Shown here: one piece after another, positions 21,385 through 32,364 of the stretch
Layout: every line of letters starts with the position of its first letter
Position numbering within the stretch: position 1 is the stretch's first letter
NCBI GenBank assembly: GCA_037954235.1
Contig: JBBMOA010000007.1
Coordinates: 5,375,001 to 5,439,000, forward strand
Length of the DNA: 64,000 nt
Direction: 5' to 3'
Origin: Aulostomus chinensis
Lineage: Eukaryota > Chordata > Actinopteri > Syngnathiformes > Aulostomidae
The notes under the pieces: generated by a model
The model's database searches: none
What the model was told of the DNA's origin: nothing
Seen by the model: the letters and a program-made list of their open reading frames with translations, nothing else
Made by a program: the position numbers and the translations under genes

Positions 21385-24300
21385 TCATGTCCTTTTTGTC
21401 CGTTTAGTGATTCTCTGTGTTTGCTCTGGCTTCTCTCTGCGAGGGTCTGTCGTTAGGGAGGGCTTGGATCTCATCGCTGGGGGTGTTCTTATTGAACCAG
21501 GTGATCTGGTTGGAGATCGAGGGTCCGGATCATGAGCTTGTGGAGTGAGGCTACATCCTGATCCAGTCTTACTGCTGGTCAGGGAACTCCCACCTTGGCT
21601 TGGATCACAAGGTTCAATTTGTTGTTCATACGAGCCTATTACTGGTGGAAGGGTCACCTTACAAGTGTTAGGTGAAGCCATGTCCTGTTTAGAAGTCTGC
21701 AATAAAAAATAAAGGGAAAAAAATTTAAATGTTGTACAATGTACTGACTGAACAACAAGAAACACGTATTCACCATACAGACAGAGATTTTGCATAACGT
21801 ACTTGCACAATTTACTTTGAATGATACTCAAATTCTCCTCACGTTGTGTTCAGAGGCCATTCAATAAGTAATAATAAGGAAAGTAATAATAATAAGTCAG
21901 ATTCACTCTAGATTCTTTTTTATTCACATTCTACACATACAGGGTATCCAGGGCCCTAAATACAACTAAAGTTTTCTTCATGTCCCAGATAACCGTTGCT
22001 TATTCTGTCCAAGCCTGAGAGCGTCTTCCTGCACTTGCTTTTACCTAAAAGTCACAAATTAAGACACATTTTATAACAGAAGCGCTTCAATTGTATTTAA
22101 GGTTGGTAATATTAAAAGGTTTCGGATTGAAGTGTCCCCAAACAAACATCAGGAAAATGCATGAATGGAAAAACATTCTGGTTCAAAATCTTACTTGTGC
22201 ACGGTTTATATTCCAAGGACATTCACTCATCTCAGAATAGGCAGAGAATAAAGTGAATGTCCTTGGAATATAAAAACATTCTGATTCAAAATCTTACTTG
22301 TGCACGGTTTATATTCCAAGGACATTCACTCATCTCAGAATAGGCAGAGAATAAAGTGAATGTCCTTGGAATATAAAGACATTCTGATTCAAAATCTTAC
22401 TTGTGCACGGTTTATATTCCAAGGGCATTCACTTTATTCTCTGCCTATTCTGAGATGAGTTACTCCCTGTGTTACGACTGAGTGTAATTCCTGATCAGAA
22501 GTGTTTGCTCTGAGTCACCTTCTGATGCCAAACAACAACAAAAAATCTAAATAAGAGTATTTTAATCCAAACTTAACAAAATGGGCCCAGAAATTTTAAG
22601 CACTTTGGCTGAGAATTTGACAAATACCTCCAAAACATGAGGCTCTGAGGTTTTCACCATCTTAGATGACTCATGTCCTTCATTCCTCCCTGTGCTCCCC
22701 TGCGCTGGATTGTTTTTGTTGAAACCTAGAAGAAATGATAGTCACTAGCTGCAAAATTTTGTGTCACGTTTCGGATTACATTCAGTCGCTGAAGACTCTT
22801 CACACCACATGATGATGCTGAAGGCTCTTGAATATAACAACCAAAAACAACGGTGGGGTAAAGGGCTAGGCCATTAACTCTTGATGAAACGTCACAGTCA
22901 AAGAAGACAGGACGGCCCCCGACAACACGGACATCAAAGTCAGGGGCAAGACAGGCTCCTCCGTCTTCTCTTGTGTCATATGTTTGCTTCATGAGCCTCA
23001 CCAGTTGTTCTTCCCGTCTCTCAGTCACACGCAGCCTCCTTCAACCTTGTGGATTTGCGACCCCAAAAAGGGAGAAACACCCACAAGGGCGAGTTTGACA
23101 GGTACGGTACTTGTCAAATGTTGTCAAACATCTTAAAGAAGTCAAGCCATCTGACCACATTAGGTGGAAATACTCCTGCGTGGTGCAAGAGTAAAACAGT
23201 ACTTTGGATTCACAAAGCTGAACCTGGAATGGAAACCTTTGCTTAAAAGGGTCTGACTGCTGGGAAAAAAAAGCACCAAATTAGTTGTCAGCTGATTTTG
23301 TTTCATGTCATCTTTGAATTCCAGTGGCAATCATTTGACACACTATCTTTTTGTGTTACAATTGATTGAACAAGTCAAAAACACCATTATCATCAAAATT
23401 ATTATTATGTAAAACATCTTTTCTCCACAGTTCAGTTTCCAATGCATCTCTGCTCAGAATGACATTGCAATCAAGTGGTTTGGTAAGAGAATTTTAAGGA
23501 AATGTAAAGAGATATTTAGCTTCAACTGCATTATTGTAACATTCACAGGTGATGTGCCTTCAATGGATTCCTGTTCACAATGACCCTGATTGTGCAGGGG
23601 CAGAGACAGGGGTGTCCAGGGTGACCCGAGCTACCCTGATATCTGTTAGGCCACCCTGGATTTGATTTAACCATTGGTTTTTTTTTTGGTTTTTTTAATG
23701 AGCATCTAAGTGATTGTCAACTTTTTCAAATCCACAACCACCATTGTTGCCAGACTGAGCCCATTGAGCTGGCAAATCTTCTGTATCACTGGACAGTGGG
23801 AGAGGTGATTGTGGTTGTACTACAAATCAATCCGAGCTCGGACTCTTAATGACCCCCCAAGCTTCCCCACCTAAAAAAATTGTAGTTTTGCCATTTTGAT
23901 TCCAAAGTCCATGCCAACTACACAGAACACATTTCAGACTCCACAATTTTCCTTGCTTCAAGCCTGTGCGCAAACATAATAGTCAAAATGTCTACCGAGG
24001 GAGTAGCGTTGTAGCTGGATGTTGAGCCAGATGTTTCGTCGTTGAGTCCATCCCCCCGGAGCCTCCACTTCATACAGATTATCTCTATGATCCTCATGCA
24101 GCTGCAAAAAACGCCTGCAAACTAAAAAGACAAAATCACATCATTTAACAACGGCTTGCTGGAGAGGAAGGAAAAAAAACAACCTATCAACTCAAAGTCT
24201 GCCCAAATGCTATCAAGTGCAGCTTGAGGGGAGGCATTGGCATTTGTAGCATCGTCACTGAGTTCATGTATTATGCATGAATTATGCCCTTGTAACCATT

Positions 24301-27300
24301 ATTCATTCCCATTAAGCGAGAGGGACCGAGTAGCAGACCTCTGCCTCTGTAACAAACTGCAATTCAGGTGACCTCCCTGGTGTAAGTAAGTTTTCTTGTG
24401 TTATTTTTGTAAATGGAGTTTGTATTTTGCTATTGCGCAGATGGAGATACGCAATAACCTTAATGTGACTTCACCTCACTTGTGGAGGCAGATGTGAAGA
24501 TGTCTGCCCCCTTAAGATAGGAACCGCTGTATTGACAAGACAACCTAGTCATGTGACTCACTAGAAATAATCACCTCTTTCAAAATCACCTCTCGATAAG
24601 CCTAAAGAACCTAATCTAACCTGCCACCATGCTGGCTGATAGTGGTGCACTGATCCCCAGCACCTCCTCGCTCGTGAAGGAGCAGCAGAAGTCGTCCAAC
24701 ATCTGCAGGCCAAAGCCCCTCCTCCTCCAGCTCCTCCTCACCAGCATGGTGTCCAGAACAGGCAGCAGGTAGCACTGATTGCTCCAGTTGTCACACAGAC
24801 TGCCTGAAAGATGAGACATGGAAGAGAATGTGAGCAGTCAACTGTGCTTCATGTGAGGTTGAGCCCCCCCCCAAAAAAAACAGATTTCCATGAGCACAAA
24901 TATTTCTAAGCTTCTAGAGTCACTCAGTGTATATTGGACATTCAGTAGGAATTAATTACTCGAGCACACAAAATTCAAAGATGGTTCTGAAGTACTGCGA
25001 TGGTATTTCACATGTCAGTTGTGTTGCATGCAGTCGCTGTCCCTGTAAAACTGAAGGAAGAAAGTGAGAGACACTGTTGACACGCATGTCTCAGTGGTTG
25101 TAACCCATGATAAAAGCAGTTATTTTACATCTTGGGAAGATGTGGTGGGGCGGCGTGGCTCAGAGGGAGAGTGGCCGTATAGCAACCGAAGTGTCGCTGC
25201 GTCAATCCTCACTTCCCCCGGTGACCATGTCGAAGCATCCTTAAGCAAGATACCAAACCAAACCCCTAATTACTCTGGCGACCCGTCCAGGGTGAACCCC
25301 GCCCCTCACCCAATGTCAGCTGGGACAGCTCCATGCATGTCTACTGCAGCACCAAACTGACTAACTTGGATTACAGTTAGTTGGCTGGATAAAGAGGATG
25401 TGGGTTATACAGAACAATGTGCTTGAACAATCATAAATTAAAATACATGGGCAGTTTTGCTGTTGTTAGTAGCTGGTTGAGAGGGTCGCTGTTAGCTACA
25501 TGATGCTAAGTACATGTGGCTGGCTCTTCCTACATTCTGGAGCTACAAATAGGTGATGCAGAAGTTAAAAAAAAAAAAAAGGTTTTCATGAGCTAATGAC
25601 CTATTCATTGACCCTGCCCCTCATCTCTGTTATACCTTTGTGTTTGACAGTGTAGAAGCCGACCGCCTGGCTGTCTTTCCACAGCAGTTTGCAGCTCTCT
25701 GTGCTGGGGTGAGGGGAGAAGAGCACTTCCTCCTGTGACGGCCTGTCCACTACCTGACTGAGCAGGAAAACTATCACCCTCTCCAGGATCGACTGTACCT
25801 GGGGAACACACGACGCCTTAGCAGCATCGATGAAAACTACACTTCATAACCATCACATTAAACACTTCTCAAACGCTTCTCTTAATTTCTGACTACTGTA
25901 TTGCCTTCGGTTAATATTGCCAATCAAGTTAATTATCTTTTCTCACTACTGTAGTACTGCATTCTTGAAGCCATGCTTCTCTCCAAAGTCTTAGTGATAT
26001 AAAAAATATACCTCAATAGATAAATGTCCAAAATATGATCCTGGGTGGAGATCTCAATGGGTCAGGCCGGCCTGACAAACCTGATGGACCCGCAGGTTCG
26101 GATCAAAAAAATATGCAAGTGGGTTGGGTAGGGTCGGCCATCAGGCTGCCTGATCCCCCCCCCCCCCCAAAAAAACAAAAATCACCGCTAAAGAAAATCT
26201 CTGGCAGGTTGCTGCCTGCAACATGCATTAAGGAGAGAGGCGGGGGCAGACCTGACGCTGCTGCGTGCACGCCTTTAGCCTGGCCCTGGAGGAGAAGATT
26301 GAGTTGGTGAGACGTAAACTTGCTGCAGGTGAATTCATTGACTCGCTACTAGAGGAGCAGAGAAATCAGAAGTGTAGAAAGTGTTTGCAGCGTTCTAGAT
26401 TCTGATGGAATGGATGCTGTGTATGAGATAAACCATGAGAGTGGAGTGGGGGTGGGGGGTTGGGCGGCAGGCCGGGTACGGGCTGATAATTCATGTTGAT
26501 TTGTCGGGCTGGTTAGGGTCTGGGTTTTAAAGCCTGCGGGCCGGGTCAGGTCGGGCTGTAATTGTCAGACCCATTGAGAGCTCTGATCCTGGGTTTTATT
26601 CTTGTCCTTTTGCAGACCTACCACATCGACTGAATTGAAAATCAACTATTGCCTAAAATCACAGTTTGAAAGCAAGTGAATTTCAAATGGCAAGAAATGA
26701 CTGGATTAAGCTGCTTGAAGGTCAGTCGCTTCAAATAAAATACAATAAATGTGACCAAAATAACTAAACTGAAAATGTATTTAACACTATTGGCTGCACT
26801 GCTTCCTTATGTGTACTTTCATGAACCATGCACATCTCCTGTTGTGCATTTTTCCTTCTCTATTGTCAGACTTTTCCGAGATAAACACATTCGTCAGCAA
26901 TTAAATTAATTAGTAGTTGCAAGTCTGCACTATTTTTAAACCTTTGAAGAAATATCCTGATCAGTCGCTGCACTGACGTACACAACAGTATGAAAGTCAG
27001 GTTACCGACACCAAGCCAATTCTAGATTTGCTGGATGTCCGTAGGACGTCATCCAGACACCACCACCTCCCGTGCAAGTATAAAGCCACCACTGGAAGGG
27101 AGAAGAGGAAGAGTTGGAGGCAGTTTTTGTATGTCGTGTGTGTGTATGTTTGTGTGAGTGTGTGAGATACCATGTGATGGACGGCCAGGGGGGTGAAGTG
27201 CCAGTACTGTACATTCACATTGCTCATCTTCAAACAGTTGCAACCGGTTGATGTTATTTGCTGTCACTGCTACCTGAGCGGAAGAAGACAATCTCATGAC

Positions 27301-27551
27301 CATCTCCTACCTGCCCTGAGGTCACCGGGGAACCACCTATGATCCTCTCCTGAGTGTGATGGATAAATCTTAATATTCCCTCCTACTGATTTAGCATGAC
27401 AAAAAAATAGTGTTGTTACTGTTACCTTGGAGGTCTGCGATGATTGAAACCACTCGTCATCATGAGGCCTGGACTCCAGAGAAGAGAGGTACTCTTCAGA
27501 TGCTGACGTCAGGTCACCACCATCTAAAGCTGGAAGGTCTGAAGGATACAT
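21385..27551 (-). CDS. fam169b: FAM169-family protein (probably FAM169B-like)
   Basis: The best-known relative, FAM169A, is a soluble lamin-associated nuclear protein. The conserved core resembles an acetyltransferase fold, though no activity is established that I know of. Coding exons on the minus strand: 27551-27426, 27273-27171, 27091-27006, 25798-25636, 24803-24621, 24121-23996, 22725-22628 and 21696-21385. They total 1197 bp, a 398-residue protein, and all phases close with GT-AG borders. Landmarks match remembered FAM169A in order: ALYLHGRWWCLDDVL, ERVIVFLLSQV, AVGFYTVK, LLPVLDTMLVRRSWRRRG with GFGLQMLDDF, and NLYEVEAPGGW. The C-terminal 140 residues are polar and end in a basic KRTKRT. 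The protein is much shorter than FAM169A (about 670 residues), which with synteny favours FAM169B. The exon 5 donor is set at GCAG/GTTAGA because an earlier GT would break the frame. The start is the first in-frame ATG after the acceptor at 27562. Confidence 0.88.
22173..22460. repeat. 103-bp tandem repeat of hairpins with an inverted last spacer
   Basis: Two full 103-bp units and a third partial one (starts 22173, 22276, 22379) in the last fam169-like intron. Each full unit holds a perfect hairpin: 23-bp arms (22205-22227 and 22252-22274 in unit 1) around a 24-base spacer. In unit 3 the spacer (22434-22457) is the exact reverse complement of the others and the right arm is missing after three bases. 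Confidence 0.9.
25147..25345 (+). mobile_element. SINE, second tRNA-derived type
   Basis: Head GGGGCGGCGTGGCTCAGAGG, tRNA-like but different from the main SINE, joined to the shared GACCCGTCCAGGGTGAACCC body. Lies in a fam169-like intron. A 5'-truncated relative is at 28680. Confidence 0.7.
26047..26583. mobile_element. hAT-like non-autonomous DNA element
   Basis: Ends are imperfect inverted repeats (GAGATCTCAATGGG against CCCATTGAGAGCTC), flanked on both sides by the same 11 bases TGATCCTGGGT (26036-26046 and 26584-26594). The interior is rich in GGGTCGGGC-type words and has no transposase frame. Lies in the fam169-like intron between exons 3 and 4. hAT elements make 8-bp target duplications, so the extra identical bases may be chance. 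Confidence 0.6.
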
Positions 27552-28373
27552 GCTGTCCTCTCCTGAAGAGAAAATAGCTGACTAAATACAGGGAAGTGGG
27601 TTGCATTGAACGCAGCAGGTAGGCACACATTTGCAACACCTATTGATGGTAATTTCCTCAGGAGTGACTGAGGTGCACAAAAACTATGAATCCCCATTTG
27701 ACTTTAATTTGTACAGTTGTGTCCTCCATAGCGCTGAGATCAAGACACCAAGATGATGTTGACTGTAAACCCCAGACAGGTACACAGAAGAGCAAAATTC
27801 AACAATTGAACTAAATGACATTGCGTCTGACTCAGTGGAATTTGAAAAAGAATGGATTGAAGGCGTTATAAAGAGACAATTAAAATACAAGGATATACGC
27901 ACACCATGAAAGATCTCAAACAGCAACATACTGTTCAACTTCCTGACATTAAATAAACGAACAGACACGACGTATCAAGCTGTTGGTGACTTCTGACTTT
28001 GGGAAAGACTTCTGTCTTCCATCTTAAAAACTCGGCACTGAAGTTACCGCAACTGACTTAACTTTCATGTTTAAACCTCAACTGTTCGGTCACAGTTCGC
28101 TAAACCCATGCACCTTACGTCGCTATCAGAACTGTTTAGAGGAGTTTTCAAATCAAAAAAATAAAGATCATGTAAATAAAGACCATTAACATGGGTGATA
28201 ATGCGTCCACAGCATGAGGTCCACAAACGAGATTAGACTGATATTGCTGCAGCTGCACTCTCTTGCTAACTTAGCCATGTTAGCAACAACAACGTTCACG
28301 GAATTTCAACTCTTAAAACGATTTCAAAACAAATTCTGATAGCGCCGCTTGGCACATTTCGAAAGAACTTACT

Positions 28374-28560
28374 GTCCGACTTTTACTTGAATAATCTCTC
28401 TCAGATTTTGGGAGGAAGTAGGCTTTCTGTTCGGATCTGTTCTACCTGTAACTTCCCTAAATGTCACGATTCTCACTTTGACTTGATTTTCTTTGGCTTG
28501 CAGCGCCCCCGTCTGCGAGGACATGGGTACTACAGTATCTTGTTGCGCTCCAAACTGCGT
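28374..28560 (-). promoter_or_regulatory. Likely 5' non-coding exon and promoter region of the fam169-like gene
   Basis: On the minus strand a good donor, ACA/GTAAGTTC, ends a possible exon at 28373. The first coding exon downstream has an acceptor at 27563, before its ATG. The transcription start is not visible. Confidence 0.45.
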
Positions 28561-28679
28561 CAAGCTTGCGGTGTGCACGACAACAGGACCGGGAAGTGAA
28601 AGGTAAAGAAAACAGCATAAGATTTTGTCAAGAAAGTGAAAATCGAAAGATTAATGAAGTCAAGTGCCAAGCAACTGAA

Positions 28680-28860
28680 GGGTCGCTAGTTTGATGCACA
28701 CTTCCCCCGGGGACCATGTCGAAATATCCTTGAGCAAGGTACTGAACCCCTAATTGCTCTTGATGGACCGGTGACCCTTCCAGGGTGAACCCCGCCCCTC
28801 GCCAAATGTCAGCTGGGATAGGCCCTTAACGGATAAGGGGTCAAGTTAATGGATGGATTG
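28680..28860 (+). mobile_element. Truncated SINE
   Basis: From CTTCCCCCGGGGACCATGTC through TCCAGGGTGAACCCCGCC to an ATGGATGG tail. Confidence 0.7.
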
Positions 28861-29424
28861 ACATTAAAACAACAGTTAATTTTTTTATGCACCTTTTCTT
28901 CAAAGTATACTTTAAAGAAACATTTAGTCAGTAACATTTTCAGTCTACTTTTGCACGTTGAGTCAACTGATTGATATTATTAGTGAGGACAACTTGTCAG
29001 AAACATTGTCAGAAAAAGCCCATAAATTGAGTACAATTGATGTCAACACCCTCACGATGTTAAACACGTTAAACTTATTTGATTAAAATAGGTAATATTT
29101 AAATGAAAAATACTGGTTAAAGTCCTCTGATTTATTAATTTTGACCAATTTGCCCTTTATGTGTTTTGGAAGTGTAAACGACTTCAAATAATTAGTTGCC
29201 ATTATGTCAATTTCCAAAATGTATTAAGAATCAGAACCTGCCATAGAAACATAGGGTACAGTCATGCCTTTTGAGTACCTTGTTCCCCGACAGGTGACTG
29301 TGTCTAATTTCAACAAGAGGGTTGCCATATACTCTACAACCACATTGCTTCCTTCATGATTATCCTCATCCTCTTCAGAGGCGTCCACCAGAAGGTAACC
29401 CTCACTTATGGTCATGAGCTCTAG

Positions 29425-29821
29425 GTAATGACCGAAAGAACGAGATCGCGTATACAAGCGGCCGAAATGAGTTTCCTCCACAGGGAGGCTGGGCTCTCCC
29501 TTAGAGACAGTGTGAGAAGCTCAGTCATTCGGGAGGGACTCAGAGTAGAGCTGCTGCTCCTCCATGTCGAGAGGAGCCAGTTGAGGTGGTTCGGGCATCT
29601 GGTGAGGATGCCTCCTGGACGCCTCCCTCAGAGGTGTTCTAGGCATGCCCAACTGGGAGGAGGCTGGCTCTCTCGGCTGGCCTGGGAACACCTCGGGATT
29701 CCCCCGGAAGAGCTGGTGGAAGTGGCTGGGGAGAGGACAGTCTGGGCTTCCCTGCTGAGGCTGCTGCCCCCCCGACCTGGACCCACCGGATAAGTGGAGG
29801 AGGAGGACGACAACGACGACT
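29425..29821 (+). mobile_element. LINE reverse-transcriptase C-terminal fragment
   Basis: A frame over 29428-29793 reads RSRIQAAEMSFL, SLRDSVRSSVIRE, LRWFGHLVRMPPGR, SRLAWEHLGIPPEEL and WASLLRLLPPRPGP. This is the familiar end of a fish non-LTR retrotransposon polyprotein. Only the last 120 residues remain, with a deletion after PGRLPQR. The end is followed by GGA/GAC triplet-like repeats. Confidence 0.8.
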
Positions 29822-29950
29822 CTTCAGAGGCTTCACAATCAAGTGATTCCTCTGGTAACCCACAGATAATCCCTGGTTTGAAATCTTGTGATGTATGTTG
29901 AGTATGCTTCCTGACTTTGTGTGTTGCAAATATCCCATACACTTTTATTT

Positions 29951-30336
29951 GGGGGCGGCACGGTGGTGCAGTGGTCAGCACTGTCGCCTCACAGCAAGAA
30001 GGTTCTGGGTTCCAGCCATGGCTGGAGCACTGGATCTTTCTGTGTGAGTCTCCATGTTCTCCCTGTGCCTGCGTGGGTTCTCTCTGGTACTCCAGCTTCC
30101 TCCCACAGTCCAAAGACATTAAATGGGGCTGATTGATACTCTAAATTGACCGTAGGTATGAATGTGAGTGTGAATGGTTTTCTGTCTCTATGTGTTGGCC
30201 CTGCGATGGACTGGTGACCTGTCCAGGTTGAACCCCACCTCTTGCCCAAAGGCTGTTGGGATAGGCTCCAGCCCCCCCCCCCCCCCCCCCGCGACCCTCA
30301 ACAGGAATAAGCAGTAGAAAATGGTTAGATGGATGG
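29951..30336 (+). mobile_element. tRNA-derived SINE, near full length
   Basis: Starts GGGGGCGGCACGGTGGTGC and ends in GATGGATGG; contains an 18-base C run. The 163-codon minus frame is antisense to this SINE and the LINE fragment. Confidence 0.87.
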
Positions 30337-32364
30337 ACTCCTTTCCTTTGTGTTTTTGATCTTAAGTGCCTTGATTTGTTTGACCTTTGTCTTCCAAAAA
30401 AACAACATCATTCCATTAGAACAGTGACATATGTGACATCACCAAGCTCAAGTTTGACGGTTTCAGACAAACAACAGAAGTGAAACCAGGGTCTTCCTTG
30501 GCTTTGATTGGAGCTCACCTCAGTGTTTGGCTCACCTCTCCTCAATCCAGCCCGTCCATTATTCAGATCACTATCCTTGGAAACATTACCTCTTTTTCTC
30601 AGTTGCTTTTGGGCGTATTCCTATTCACAATCTCCCATACTTCCCCACTCCTACTCCCACCCATTAAACTGCAGTAGACATGGACTAGCTCCGATCAACT
30701 TGAACAGTAAAAAAGTTTCTCCAGGGCTTCAAGCCCACAGGTATTTGCTCCCTTCCTAAGGGACTCATCACTTTGCTTCTCCCTTGCTGAGCACAGATGT
30801 AGCACCTACCTAAAATAAGCAGGCATTGGCCCAACATTCCAGCAGGAGTCGTGTGACAGCACTGCTGCTGGACGTATACAGACTGTCACTCAACGCTACT
30901 CCCCACTCCACCATAGGTTACATTCAAAATCAGTAATAGAAAAAAAAAAAATTTCCAAAACCCAGCCCATTCAAATCAAACTCTCCATTACTCAGCACTC
31001 AAACAATCTGCCACCATTTTCGACCTCTGCCCTGATCCGTGCACTGATGTAAAAATATCAATAGATGAGTGTTGACAACATTGTCCATAAGATGTGATTG
31101 GTCAATGGGTGGTGCTCGTGTGTGTTTTGACCTTGTATCTTATGCTCCTTGCCTGCTCTGGAGCAGGTTATGTCTGTTGCATGTTACGATGGTGATGTAT
31201 TCTGCAGAAAATTCAGCCACTTTCATGGCCCTGGAAATGCAGAGTTGGGCCTTAAGTTATCTCACTGACTCTCTAACCCTTCTTCCCAGTACAGGCACCA
31301 GGTGTTGGGAGTTCGGAGGGGGTCCTGCAGTGAGAGACACACCGAAGGTAACAACAACAAAAAAAAGAAGCACAAACACCACAAACTGCACGGCATTCTA
31401 AGCAACCTGTGAATGCTTCGAGTTAATTTAGGGGAGCAAGGATTCAGCCAATCATGTTACACTCTGCCACATAACCATCCATAAATTAACAAGACTTGAG
31501 TGGACATAATTATTTTTATTATCATAAATATCAATTTCAGCAAAACACAGGAATTTTGGGGGGATAATGACACATGGTAGTATACACTGTATGCAGGACA
31601 TATCAACACAAATCTTAAAAATGAAGTTGGGACTCTGTTGTATTCTGTGCCACAGTGGTTTATTGAATCTAACTAATTAGTGCTTAATGAATGATGGGTT
31701 TAATGAACTATGAATATATGAATGTATTGTATAAATAGTGCATAATAAACACATACATAAACACTGCTGCATCTTAATTTTTCTGGATTTGATTGCTGTG
31801 TTCTCTCACAGTCATAACAAGTACATACCAAGCTTGCAAAGTCAGGGTTCAGTTGGGTAGAAAAGCTTGGTGGGAAAAAAAAAAGTGCATCAGTGATGTT
31901 GTGTTTTTTTTTCTGGCCCTTTTTCTTGGTAAAATTCAGTCTTGATCTGCTGTTGATTCTTGTAGTTTTTGTTGTAAAATGAGTTTTCATCTGTGAAATA
32001 GAAAACTGCTGCCATTTGCTGTGTTTGCATGGACCCCAGTGTTTTAACAGTAATCAGAAAAATAGACCAAACAGAATAAATATTTAAACACCTTGATTGC
32101 AAGAGACTGACTGGAACAAAGGGAATTTTCATTCGGGTTGAGAGGAACGGTTCACTGTGGTTACAGCAGGCTTTGCCCACGTCAGAAAGTCGCATTCTGA
32201 TTCCAAGCTTAGAGGCATGTAAACCCACATTTCATCGGATCACTTCATTTAGTGTCCATGTAAACAGTTCAGTTAGAGCCTCTCATCAGAGTGTTTTCAG
32301 GTGGACTGAAGAAATGTTGCTGATGTAGAAGCAGTTACACAAAGATGGGGTGGGGGATTGCAAT

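Larger units (their letters stand above)
28600..32364. other. Intergenic stretch, repeats only
   Basis: Holds a truncated SINE, a LINE fragment, a full SINE and the likely anpep 3' UTR. From 30340 to 31700 I find nothing recognisable. Confidence 0.55.

Noticed and set aside
22726..23028. 100-codon minus frame (starts MTERREEQL) between fam169-like exons
   Set aside because: It looks protein-like at first, but it is not part of the FAM169 family, lacks a suitable splice context, and I cannot match it. An old repeat is possible.
29628..30119. 163-codon frame on the minus strand
   Set aside because: Antisense to a SINE and a LINE fragment.
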